From an uncultured Porphyromonadaceae bacterium (GTDB taxonomy: Bacteria > Bacteroidota > Bacteroidia > Bacteroidales > Porphyromonadaceae), in assembly GCA_947253625.1 (NCBI GenBank), contig CAMYAB010000001.1, forward strand, positions 434,001 to 498,000: 64,000 nucleotides of DNA, in the 5' to 3' direction. The position numbers were made by a program, and so were the translations under genes. The notes beneath the pieces are model-generated. The model searched no databases, had not been told where the DNA came from, and was given only the letters and a program-made list of their open reading frames with translations. The number at the start of each line of letters is the position of its first letter. Position 1 is the stretch's first letter. This document shows, in pieces, positions 54,232-62,371 of the stretch.

Positions 54232-55014
54232 ATGTCCGGTTTCGTTTCAAAACTCAGGGCCATCCTCACGCCCCCAAAGCGTCTCCTGACCCAAAACTCG
54301 GAGCTCATCGAGTTTGTCAGCAAGCAGATCGGCACCAAGCCAAAAGAGATCCGCCACTACGAGCAGGCCGTCACTCACGCCTCCTACCCCTATATGGACA
54401 AAGGCGGGAGCAACGAGCGACTTGAGTTTTTGGGCGACAGTGTCTTGTCACAGATCATCAGCGATGCAGTCTACCACCTATATCCGGAGGAGGACGAGGG
54501 TGGGCTCTCACAGTTGCGTAGCTACCTAGTCAGTCGCAACAACATGAATCGAGCCGCCTCCAATATCGGGCTCAGCAAAGTCCTACGCACAGGACCCGGC
54601 ATCAACCTCCAAGAGTCGGACATCCTGGGCAATGCACTGGAAGCTCTGGTAGGTGCCATATACCTCGACCACGGCATGAAAGTCGCCGTGAGCTTTGTGC
54701 GACGACACATCATCAAGTCACAAAAGTACGTTGAATCCGTGTCGACAAAAGAGGAAGACTACAAGACAGAATTCATCATCCTCATGCAAAAACACAAAGT
54801 AGACTACGACTTTGAATACTTAGGGGCCACCATGACAGCGCCCAACCGGATCATACACCATTGTCGCCTAGCCATCGGCCCCGACAGAGAGACCATCGCC
54901 ACGGGAGAAGGCACGAGCAAAAAAAATGCGCACCAAGATGCGGCACAAAAAGCCCTCAAGTGGATCCGCGCCAACGAGCAGAACCTGACTCTGTGGGTGC
55001 CGGACCAAAAGTAA
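54232..55014 (+). CDS. rnc: Ribonuclease III
   Basis: 260 residues. Catalytic motif NERLEFLGDSVL and metal-ligand region LGNALEALVGAIYLD, then a C-terminal double-strand RNA-binding domain (~165-245, VDYDFEYLGATMTAPNR, TGEGTSKKNAHQDAAQKALKWI). It cuts double-stranded RNA in rRNA and mRNA processing. Downstream of fabF, a common arrangement; followed by a very strong terminator. Confidence 0.97.
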   Translation: MSGFVSKLRAILTPPKRLLTQNSELIEFVSKQIGTKPKEIRHYEQAVTHASYPYMDKGGSNERLEFLGDSVLSQIISDAVYHLYPEEDEGGLSQLRSYLVSRNNMNRAASNIGLSKVLRTGPGINLQESDILGNALEALVGAIYLDHGMKVAVSFVRRHIIKSQKYVESVSTKEEDYKTEFIILMQKHKVDYDFEYLGATMTAPNRIIHHCRLAIGPDRETIATGEGTSKKNAHQDAAQKALKWIRANEQNLTLWVPDQK

Positions 55015-55059
55015 GCCGTCAAGGCCACATGGGGCCCCACCCCACTCCAAATTGCTAAG

Positions 55060-55099
55060 GGGGTGTGTCCAAACTGAGTTTGGACACACCCCTCTTTTT
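55060..55099 (+). terminator. Rho-independent terminator after rnc
   Basis: Perfect 15-bp stem GGGGTGTGTCCAAAC (55060-55074) / GTTTGGACACACCCC (55078-55092) with a TGA loop, then TCTTTTT. It closes the core-gene block just before repeat array 5 and the AT-rich island. Confidence 0.95.
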
Positions 55100-55132
55100 G
55101 GCATCTTCACTCCAAAAGCCGGACGCCTTTTT

Positions 55133-55220
55133 CCATCTATCCGTCTAAGCGATCGCTTCTATCCGTGAAAAGTTTCGCTTCTATCCGTGAAACCGATCGC
55201 TTCTATCCGTGAAACTTTTT
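55133..55220 (+). repeat. 22-bp tandem repeat array, copy 5 (4 units)
   Basis: Units at 55133-55154 (divergent first unit, CTATCCGTCTAAGCGATC), 55155-55176, 55177-55198 and 55199-55220. Units 2-4 all have the perfect core GCTTCTATCCGTGAAA with tails AGTTTC, CCGATC and CTTTTT. It lies at the border between core genes and the AT-rich accessory region. Confidence 0.93.
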
Positions 55221-55283
55221 TCCCCTCTCCGAGCGGGAAAAATAGGGTCCTAAAAGACTGGTCCTCCAAGGATAATGAGACTC

Positions 55284-55802
55284 TTATTCACAATACAATT
55301 TTCGCCCGCACTGCGAGCAATGACTACCACTCCACACACTATCAAAATGTTTAATGGCTGCATCCACTAAGCTTGACTCATTAGTCAGAATGCCTGCCTC
55401 AAAGTTTCGCCTAAATTGACTTTTGATACCCACCCCAGCTCCAGTTAGATTAGCAGAGCCAATATAAGCTGTATGACAGTCAATAATAATTATCTTAAAG
55501 TGCACTCGAGGACATCGCATCCTCAATAGTTGATTTCCTAGTATCGGATATGAATGGAGCTCCTTCATAAAAATCTCTCCTGGTTGCTTGGCGTGTAGTA
55601 ATCGAACCTCTACGTTTCGCCTTAGTAATATTGATAAGACTTCTAGAAAAGGAATTACTTCCCGCCCTCTACGGACGTATAAATCCTTCAAATCTGATGT
55701 GCCTAACCAAAGCTCATGCTTAGTAGATAAAGCCATAGAGAGTACATCATTATAATGCTCCATATCAGCTATGTACTTAATATAGGGTAGGGTGGTATTC
55801 AT
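55284..55802 (-). CDS. Single-domain phospholipase D-like (HKD) protein with C-terminal Cys motif
   Basis: 172 residues. One HKD motif, RVHFKIIIIDCHTAYIGSANLT (His101, Lys103, Asp108), so a functional enzyme would be a dimer, as in Nuc-type nucleases. The end carries Cys162-x2-Cys165 and Cys171 (HCSQCGRKLYC), a possible zinc site. No signal peptide. Such proteins cut DNA or RNA phosphodiesters or act in defence systems. Third gene of the ATPase-unknown-PLD cassette, 16 bp after the middle gene. AT-rich, unlike the core genes. Confidence 0.8.
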   Translation of the reverse strand: MNTTLPYIKYIADMEHYNDVLSMALSTKHELWLGTSDLKDLYVRRGREVIPFLEVLSILLRRNVEVRLLHAKQPGEIFMKELHSYPILGNQLLRMRCPRVHFKIIIIDCHTAYIGSANLTGAGVGIKSQFRRNFEAGILTNESSLVDAAIKHFDSVWSGSHCSQCGRKLYCE

Positions 55803-55818
55803 CTGTGTTTACTATTTC

Positions 55819-56886
55819 TTATGTCAAACTAATATAATTCTTGATATCGTGCTTGTCTAATAATGAATTCATGGCAAATTGAGCAATCCTATTCCTGGTG
55901 AGGTCATCCTGAGGCATATATTCATTGTGAGTAGCAAATTCCGTAAGGTCATTGTACAAATCCCACCAGTTGATATGAGACATAGCTAAATGCTCTCGCC
56001 CACTGAGATTGATACCACGCAATTGATATTGGTTGGCGATCTCCTTATATGGCACCAGCTCATCCAATATGGCTTCTGGTACCCTTGTATTTAAGGTCTG
56101 TAGAAAGCCATATATTCTCGTCAATTCTCTCATGGACACAAAAGTTTCAATCGCTTCATTGGCTTTTTTCTTAAATTGCTCCAGCCCAGCATGGATAATT
56201 TCTTCGTTTTTTGAGACTTTTATCAGTGCAGTTAGCCTTGAGGATGCAAAGTCATAAACCCGACTTTTCATCTGGTTGATTTGCTGTGTTTGACCATTTA
56301 AGCAGACTAATCTCACATAATAATTACCAAGCTCTATAGAGACGCCATCCCACTTAAGATACAGCCCATCTGTCGTAAAGTCATTTCGCGTTACGATGGA
56401 TGATATTCGTGGGGTCTGTTGCTGCAAATAGATTACGATATCCATCTCTCCATGCAATGAACTTTCTATCTTTTCTACTCTCATGTTTGTAGAATCTATG
56501 AAAAGCTCTGCAAAGTCAAAGAATGCGTCTACCGGGATAAATTGTTGCTTAGGGATTAGGAGATTTGTGACCACTTTAGCATCTGGATCTGCTAAGATGA
56601 CCACCTCTTTTACTGAGGTCATACTATTAGCTACTGTTAAGTAATTCCTAAAGTTAGCCTCTCCTTGTACCCCCGAGCAATTTCTAACCTCTTCTAATTG
56701 CCTCTTACTCGTCCCGATACTGCTATTCAACTTATCTATCACCCTAGGTGACATTTCCAAGTCGACCCCAGAGACGTTAAAGATCTCACCCTCTACTTGC
56801 TTGATCTCGTCCAGTCTTACCACTTTGTGAGGGGATATTTTTTTACTGGCATTGTCTCGATACTTTCTGAAATCTGTCAGTTCCAT
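55819..56886 (-). CDS. Unknown protein of the ATPase-PLD cassette (DUF932-like possible)
   Basis: 355 residues, soluble, AT-rich gene 2 bp after the ATPase stop. N-terminal part charged (FRKYRDNASKKISPHKVVRLDEIKQVEGEI). The middle strands (FTTDGLYLKWDGVSIELGNYYVRLVCLNGQ) followed by a long helix (EEIIHAGLEQFKKKANEAIETFVSMRELTRIYGF) loosely recall phage/plasmid DUF932 proteins. This is a weak resemblance and I do not assign a function. Tight spacing says it works with the ATPase and PLD protein. Confidence 0.6.
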   Translation of the reverse strand: MELTDFRKYRDNASKKISPHKVVRLDEIKQVEGEIFNVSGVDLEMSPRVIDKLNSSIGTSKRQLEEVRNCSGVQGEANFRNYLTVANSMTSVKEVVILADPDAKVVTNLLIPKQQFIPVDAFFDFAELFIDSTNMRVEKIESSLHGEMDIVIYLQQQTPRISSIVTRNDFTTDGLYLKWDGVSIELGNYYVRLVCLNGQTQQINQMKSRVYDFASSRLTALIKVSKNEEIIHAGLEQFKKKANEAIETFVSMRELTRIYGFLQTLNTRVPEAILDELVPYKEIANQYQLRGINLSGREHLAMSHINWWDLYNDLTEFATHNEYMPQDDLTRNRIAQFAMNSLLDKHDIKNYISLT

Positions 56887-56888
56887 AA

Positions 56889-57746
56889 TTAATCATCTAT
56901 GTTTGTACTAAATAATTCATCAAAAGCCATATTGCTTCTCCTGACATCTCTAGCTAAATTATTTCTCATATTCCTAATTTTCATATCACTCTCAAAGCGT
57001 TCTAAATCAAATTCGACATCCCCCGTTGTTGCAAGGTTATAGTAGAGTTTTACTCCTACGTCCCCTCTTCTATGCTTGGAAAATACGATATAGCGCTCTG
57101 AGTAGATGTTTCTTGGATTATCAAGTCTCAATTCCATCATTGCAGAAATACTATGTTTCAATCGATTAGAGCCAATAAAAGTACCACTCTTGGTTACCTG
57201 CTGAATTGAGATGAAAGTAGTATGTTTTTTTCTTAAATTAATCGCCTTATTGTTTTTCTTCATTAGGGAGAGTAAATAACTTTCTGCTTCCTTCATCGTA
57301 ATATCCTCTTCCTCCTTTATTATTCCTTGGAGTTCATAGAATGAATCGATCGCTATAATATCCCATCCCTGATTCACAATTTCCATTATCGTAGTCCAAT
57401 TATGGGTACTTTCCTCTTCGAATACATGACTTTCTATAAATAGGATATTAATGAAGCTAAATTTAGGGAAGCGATGTACATATATTGCAAGATCAATTTC
57501 ATTCATTTCTGCGCTGATGAAAAGAATTCTTGCAGTACTGTGTTTTTGCATTACATTTGCAAGAAAATCAAGAAGAATAGTAGTCTTTCCAGTCCCTGGA
57601 TCTCCGATAATCATATAGTGCACTCCTTTTGGGAGACCGCTGTAAGACGACATCAATGAATCAATTATTGTTCCCGATTCAAAGGTCTCAAATAGCGACT
57701 TATCAAAAGTCAAGTCGTGCATCCTTACTATCTTATCCATAGACAT
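56889..57746 (-). CDS. RecA-like P-loop ATPase of the PLD cassette
   Basis: 285 residues. Walker A GDPGTGKTT (residues 48-56), a post-Walker strand RILFISAEMNE, Walker B WDIIAIDSFYEL, and a sensor-like TTFISIQQVTKSG; this is the RadA/DnaB/KaiC-type RecA fold. The C-terminal third is charged and helical. Start may be 57746 or 57740. No fused helicase or protease domain. First gene of the cassette, with a candidate promoter at 57905. It might load or regulate the PLD effector; inference only. Confidence 0.78.
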   Translation of the reverse strand: MSMDKIVRMHDLTFDKSLFETFESGTIIDSLMSSYSGLPKGVHYMIIGDPGTGKTTILLDFLANVMQKHSTARILFISAEMNEIDLAIYVHRFPKFSFINILFIESHVFEEESTHNWTTIMEIVNQGWDIIAIDSFYELQGIIKEEEDITMKEAESYLLSLMKKNNKAINLRKKHTTFISIQQVTKSGTFIGSNRLKHSISAMMELRLDNPRNIYSERYIVFSKHRRGDVGVKLYYNLATTGDVEFDLERFESDMKIRNMRNNLARDVRRSNMAFDELFSTNIDD

Positions 57747-57904
57747 GGTACTATTTTGCTTTCTACTACGATTCTTCTCAGTAGGCTACATCCATTCTTT
57801 ATTTCTTCTCTTTAATTATTTCATAGCGTGCTCACATGCTATTCTATCTCCTCCACCAAGCTTACACAAAGTGTGGAAGCCTATTCCCGCTTATTTCTCC
57901 AACA

Positions 57905-57912
57905 CAAAGGTA
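57905..57912 (-). promoter_or_regulatory. Candidate -7 box for the ATPase-unknown-PLD cassette
   Basis: Minus strand reads TACCTTTG, a perfect TAnnTTTG match, with TTG 14 bp further upstream. It lies about 160 bp before the ATPase start codon. Confidence 0.45.
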
Positions 57913-58054
57913 AGAACACCTTGTGCCAATTGTGGGCACATGATTATTGGAATCACACTCTCGTGAATATTAGTAATTTGTGAAGTATTTATTGGGATAC
58001 TTTCTATTCCCTTTGGCAGAGAACCAAAGGAGGAGGGAGGAGGCTTTTAGCCAC

Positions 58055-58091
58055 AAAGCTAAATATCTCACAAGTTGAGATATTTAGCTTT
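58055..58091. other. Perfect 16-bp inverted repeat
   Basis: AAAGCTAAATATCTCA (58055-58070), loop CAAGT, then TGAGATATTTAGCTTT (58076-58091). Very stable and AT-rich, with no T-tract on the plus side. It stands between the ATPase promoter and the recombinase fragment and may be a terminator for the minus-strand recombinase remnant or a mobile-element end. Confidence 0.6.
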
Positions 58092-58142
58092 GCGAGTCGC
58101 TTAGATAGGCAGCTTTCTTAATGCTTACTTCAGTCTTAATGC

Positions 58143-58280
58143 TTACTTCAGGCAGATTTTGTTGGTGGTTTTGCGTTTCTTGGCGTTGATGAGGTCGGCG
58201 TAGATCTGGGTGGTGGAGACATTTTTGTGGGTCAGCATTTTGGAGACGGTGTAGATGTCTGTTCCATGGAGCATTGGAGT
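58143..58280 (-). pseudogene. C-terminal fragment of a tyrosine recombinase/integrase
   Basis: Read on the minus strand it gives HGTDIYTVSKMLTHKNVSTT then QIYADLINAKKR and a stop at 58143-58145. This is the end of Bacteroidota phage/transposon integrases: the conserved His of LTHKN and the nucleophile Tyr of QIYA. The rest of the gene (about 300 residues with the Arg box) is missing, and the frame decays upstream of 58280. It is a relic of an integrated mobile element. Higher GC than its surroundings. Confidence 0.8.
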
Positions 58281-58365
58281 ACTAGATTGATTATCCGAAT
58301 AGGTTTTCTGGTTGGTCTCATTTGTGAGTTACTAGAAACTTATGGGCTAGCTTTGAATGCAATCG

Positions 58366-58758
58366 TTATCTCGTCAATTGTGCTTTTAATATCCCTATAA
58401 GCTCCCTATCTGCTGGCAACCATTTCACACTATTGAGGGTTTCTGCAGTTAGCCAGCGTGCTGATTTATGTTCTCGGAGTTCAATCTCTCCAGCCGTAAT
58501 TTGACACAGGTAGCAGTGCATAATCAAGTGGAATGATGGATAGTCGTACTCGGTGGTGTAGAGAAATTTATCGATAGCAATCTCTACACCTAGTTCCTCT
58601 TGGATTTCGCGTTGGAGAGCGACCTCACGACTTTCGCCTAGTTCGATCTTGCCACCGGGGAACTCCCACATCCCCTCAAACTCTCCATATCCACGTTGTG
58701 TGGCGAAGTAAGTCCCGCCACGATGTATGACTGCAGCTACGACTTCTATATTCCTCAT
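58366..58758 (-). CDS. MutT-type NUDIX (d)NTP pyrophosphohydrolase
   Basis: 130 residues from the ATG at 58758 (MRNIEVVAAVIHRGG), 2 bp after the helicase stop; a start at 58809 would lie in the helicase gene. Complete NUDIX box at residues 36-58 (GKIELGESREVALQREIQEELGV), preceded by MWEFPGGK. MutT-like enzymes clear oxidised or non-canonical nucleotides. Coupling to the helicase suggests a shared role, possibly nucleotide-based signalling or defence. Confidence 0.88.
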   Translation of the reverse strand: MRNIEVVAAVIHRGGTYFATQRGYGEFEGMWEFPGGKIELGESREVALQREIQEELGVEIAIDKFLYTTEYDYPSFHLIMHCYLCQITAGEIELREHKSARWLTAETLNSVKWLPADRELIGILKAQLTR

Positions 58759-58760
58759 TG

Positions 58761-61700
58761 TCAGATAGCTTTTAAGTATTGTGACATTGCGGGTTTGTGT
58801 AGCTTCCAAGTCACATTCATTGGGAAGTCATCGTGTGATGAAACATAGTCGACCATCCCGAAGCAATGAAAAGGGGATGTAAAGCCAAATCCATCTTTCT
58901 TCTCCTCACGGACAAAAAGTATGATATTGCTTTTTGTTTGCGATTGCTCTGTATATCGGCGACCACCATTATTATTGTGCGAGTCTGTATTCTGCGACTG
59001 CCAGTGGAAGAAGTCTTCATTAATTAAGTAGTCATTGTACTGCGTGGAAGGAGAGAAGTCCTTTTCCGACTTGTTCAGTGTTACAAATAATAGCGTGGTA
59101 TTGTGCTCTTGTAGGTTGAACACACCAGATGCCACACCCTGCATTTTTACTTCTGCAGTCTGTCGCCCGACGAGTGTAAATACCTCCTCACGAGTGTAGC
59201 AGCCATACAATTCCATCCCAGGGATACTCTCGATACCAATGGGCGTGGTCTTGATACTTATATTAGCTAATAAGTAGGCGACTATTTCGGATGCTTCCTG
59301 CTTGAAACAAGCATATTTTTTGTCGAATAGCAGATCCAATGCTTCATTTATATTGCTAAAGCCGGCTTTGCTGATCTTATCCTGGAATAGCACATAATAT
59401 AGCATTATCGCATACGTTTTATACGCTTCGTCGAGGTGTACCCTTTCGCCATCAATAAACCGCATGACAAAGCGGAGGAATGAAACGGTATTGTGGTGAA
59501 TCAAGTTTGCCATTCCTTTCTCCAAACGCTTTGTTACTGCATCATCACTATATGCGATTCGTCCAGCTGCACGCTTCAAAGAAGACCAGCAATTGGCCCC
59601 CTGATAGATCACGCGAATATCCTGCCCATTATTCTCTAAAAACTGTGAGATGGTCGGTATCGATGGGTAACTATTTATCTCCTTGATGAGACGCCTTTTG
59701 TTATAGATAGCACTTGATATATTATCGAGGATATATTGTCGTGCCATCTTCTCCATCACAATACTACACCCCATAGGAAGTAGAGTGAAACCTTCTTCTA
59801 TCTGTTTTTGGATATTTTTTTCAGGGTGTAATGTGAGTGCCCGGAATCGGCTAGCGAAGTCATATTTGCGATTGGCTTGTGCAACGAAATCGAGGACTGT
59901 CAGCTCTGTCTTTCCGGCAGAAAGACGCAAACCACGACCTAGCTGCTGAAGGAAGATGGTTAAGCTTTCGGTAGGACGAAGGAATAGCACGGTATCAACT
60001 TCGGGAATATCGATACCTTCGTTGAAGATATCAACGACACAGAGATAATGAAGAGAACCATCTCTTAATTTCTCAGAGAGTCGCTTGCGCTCATCAGGTG
60101 GCGTGTCTGATGTGAGGCTTTGTGCTCTGAAGCCATATAGCCCCAACTGCTCAGCCATAAAGTTTGCATGGCGTTTGTTTACGCAGAAACACAAGGCTCG
60201 GCAGGTGTATTCATCCGCCAGATATTTGTGCAATGAATCAACGATAAGTCTTGCTCTTGCCTTAGAGCATAGCTTATCGGCCAGACGCTCAATATTGTAC
60301 TTCAGTCCACTCCATAGACTCTCATCGCTTAGGTCTGTGTCATCAGAAACACACAAGTACTGGAATGGTGTTAGCAATCCCGCCTGCAACGCCTGAGGTA
60401 ATCGTATTTCAGCACTTATTCTGCCACCAAAATCGGGACGTAAGTCTTGACCATCCATACGCTCCGGTGTTGCAGTTAGACCGATAAGGAGCTTTGGAGT
60501 GAAGTGGTCAAATAGTTTGCGATAGCTATTTGCTTGGCTATGATGTGCCTCGTCAATAACAATGTAGTCGTAATAGTCTGCATCCAACGACGCAAAGAAC
60601 TCCTCGAAACGAGAATTGAACATAGAAATAGAGACAAACAAATGATCGTACTCACTTGCGTCACGCGGGCTATTTGCCCCTACCCAAAGTGTCCCAAAAT
60701 TGGCATCTTGCAATACACTTCTAAATGTACTCAACGATTGTCTTAGTATCTCTTCTCTATGAGCTGTGAATAGGATGCGAGCTCTCGAATGCGTTCGGGC
60801 AAACTCTTGGTAGTCGAATGCCGAAATAACGGTCTTGCCTGTTCCGGTTGCAGCTACAATAAGATTCTTGAAATTGCCTCTGTCCTCCCGCTCTACACGT
60901 AGCTTGTCGAGTATCTGTTTCTGATGGGGTAACAACGAATATCGTTGATAAACCATCTCAAAAGTATTTGAGTGGAATATGTTGCGATGAATTTCTTTAT
61001 TGAACTTCTCAATGCCACCTATACGGAAATCCTCAAAGTTGGGACTATTCCAATACATCTCGAAGGTCGCAAGTGCGGTCTTTATGATATGTGGGTTCTC
61101 AACACTCGTAACACGCATATTCCATTCCAGACCTTCGGTCTGTGCAGACTTGGATAGATTTGATGAGCCAATGTAGGCTGTGTTCATGCCAGAATTGCGA
61201 ACAAAAATGTACGACTTTGCGTGCAAGCGTTCTATATTGGTGTTATATGAGATCCTTATCCCTGTATTCGGCAATTCAGCTAACTGTACAATGGCCTTTG
61301 CCTGTGTGGCTCCGCAGTAGGTCGTGGTGATGATACGCAAACGAGTTCCCTCACGGCTACAAAATTTAGTGAGCTCATCAAGCAAAAGTCGGACACCAGA
61401 AACTTTTAGAAATGATACGATAAAGCATATCTCATCAGCACTTGCAATCTCTCGGCGGATCTCCTCGCTCAAAGATAGTGTACTACTACCACCTGTAAAA
61501 AGGTTGCTGACACGAAAGCCGGATATAGGGCGAACAGTATGTGTATTGCTCTGAGCTTGTAGAGTAGCCTTTTGCCGGCTCATAACCTCAGCTAATAAGT
61601 CTGTTGGTTTTACGATTTGCTTGTCATCAAGCAACCCCGCATCAATCATAATGCGATTGATAAGATTTACTCGATCCTGCTGTCCCTCAATATCCTCAAG

Positions 61701-61862
61701 CTTCTGACAGATAGCTTTGGCAAGATAATTTGCCAATAATTGTGGCGACTCGGCACTGTCTATAGGTTGCTGAACGCATACCAACCCAGACCGTTCTGCT
61801 TGCTGAATATCACGTTCTGTTTCCCTATTAATTATATGTTCGTATACTCCAGACTTCATCAC
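58761..61862 (-). CDS. PLD-like / DEAD-DEAH helicase / DUF3427 multidomain protein
   Basis: 1033 residues. N-terminal PLD-like domain (~125-270) with LHAKSYIFVRN and TAYIGSSNLS; the Asp of a full HKD is not present. SF2 helicase core: ATGTGKT (~335), IDEAHHS (~437), LTATPERMDG, NEGIDIPEVDTVLFLRP, QQLGRGLR. C-terminal DUF3427-like part (~750-1030) with CFGMVDYVSSHDDFPMNVTW. No methylase gene is near. The family is widespread in accessory DNA and looks like a restriction or defence helicase; role unproven. Forms an operon with the NUDIX gene. Confidence 0.88.
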   Translation of the reverse strand: MMKSGVYEHIINRETERDIQQAERSGLVCVQQPIDSAESPQLLANYLAKAICQKLEDIEGQQDRVNLINRIMIDAGLLDDKQIVKPTDLLAEVMSRQKATLQAQSNTHTVRPISGFRVSNLFTGGSSTLSLSEEIRREIASADEICFIVSFLKVSGVRLLLDELTKFCSREGTRLRIITTTYCGATQAKAIVQLAELPNTGIRISYNTNIERLHAKSYIFVRNSGMNTAYIGSSNLSKSAQTEGLEWNMRVTSVENPHIIKTALATFEMYWNSPNFEDFRIGGIEKFNKEIHRNIFHSNTFEMVYQRYSLLPHQKQILDKLRVEREDRGNFKNLIVAATGTGKTVISAFDYQEFARTHSRARILFTAHREEILRQSLSTFRSVLQDANFGTLWVGANSPRDASEYDHLFVSISMFNSRFEEFFASLDADYYDYIVIDEAHHSQANSYRKLFDHFTPKLLIGLTATPERMDGQDLRPDFGGRISAEIRLPQALQAGLLTPFQYLCVSDDTDLSDESLWSGLKYNIERLADKLCSKARARLIVDSLHKYLADEYTCRALCFCVNKRHANFMAEQLGLYGFRAQSLTSDTPPDERKRLSEKLRDGSLHYLCVVDIFNEGIDIPEVDTVLFLRPTESLTIFLQQLGRGLRLSAGKTELTVLDFVAQANRKYDFASRFRALTLHPEKNIQKQIEEGFTLLPMGCSIVMEKMARQYILDNISSAIYNKRRLIKEINSYPSIPTISQFLENNGQDIRVIYQGANCWSSLKRAAGRIAYSDDAVTKRLEKGMANLIHHNTVSFLRFVMRFIDGERVHLDEAYKTYAIMLYYVLFQDKISKAGFSNINEALDLLFDKKYACFKQEASEIVAYLLANISIKTTPIGIESIPGMELYGCYTREEVFTLVGRQTAEVKMQGVASGVFNLQEHNTTLLFVTLNKSEKDFSPSTQYNDYLINEDFFHWQSQNTDSHNNNGGRRYTEQSQTKSNIILFVREEKKDGFGFTSPFHCFGMVDYVSSHDDFPMNVTWKLHKPAMSQYLKAI

Positions 61863-62242
61863 AGTTCTATTGATTGCTTTTATTCTAACCTTTAGGGGCC
61901 TTCACTATCTCGGATAGCAAAGGATAGGTTGATGACCATTGCAAACATACGAGTACAATGTACAAAAAATCTCACAGGGCTTCTTGAATTCCAAGTTTGT
62001 TTGGTCCTCTGAGTGCCTCCGTGATGATTGCTGAAGGATAAAACGTAGCTTCACTTGCCGATACACTCATTTCCCTCCTTTTGTATCAACTTCATTTCCA
62101 AGCCTCAACAAACTTCTCGGTACACCTCGGAAATGAAAGGTTAGCTTCCATTTGGAAATAGCCAATTTAGACTATGAGTTACGCATGCTCCTTGCCGATG
62201 ACGGCAAGGAAGGAGTATATTTGCATTGGAATAGTATTTAGT
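61863..62242. other. Region upstream of the helicase gene, largely featureless
   Basis: Contains the helicase leader and a candidate -7 box (61942-61949), then about 240 bases with no gene I can support, and at the right end a hairpin CCTTGCCG/CGGCAAGG (62190-62209) followed at once by TATATTTG (62216-62223), a promoter-like box for the HTH fragment. Confidence 0.45.
61942..61949 (-). promoter_or_regulatory. Candidate -7 box for the helicase-NUDIX operon
   Basis: Minus strand reads TATGTTTG, matching TAnnTTTG, about 80 bp upstream of the start codon, with TTTTTTG 13 bp further upstream. Confidence 0.45.
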
Positions 62243-62312
62243 GATGGTGGATATGGACTTTATCTCTGTGAAGGAATATGCTGCAGCTCATGGATATTCA
62301 ATGTCCAGATGA
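62243..62312 (+). pseudogene. Short helix-turn-helix gene fragment
   Basis: Reads MVDMDFISVKEYAAAHGYSM-S-R and stops. The phrase ISVKEYAAAHGYS is the beginning of an excisionase/MerR-like HTH. It has a promoter-like TATATTTG at 62216-62223 and a hairpin before that, so it was once an expressed gene. Twenty-two codons only; called a remnant. Confidence 0.5.
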
Positions 62313-62371
62313 AAGCCAAGGTGGAATGAGAGTACGAAGCAGTTAATCTCCACCGTAAAAAGCTGACTCTA

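Larger units (their letters stand above)
57747..58142. other. AT-rich intergenic region upstream of the ATPase cassette
   Basis: No gene. It holds a candidate promoter, the hairpin at 58055-58091 and a short direct repeat (TTAATGCTTACTTCAG twice, about 58119-58150) that reaches the stop of the recombinase fragment. Signs of rearrangement rather than function. Confidence 0.5.

Noticed and set aside
58366..61862. DISARM or a classical type I/III restriction system
   Set aside because: A PLD-helicase is present, but there is no DrmA/DrmB-like gene, no methyltransferase and no specificity subunit in the window.
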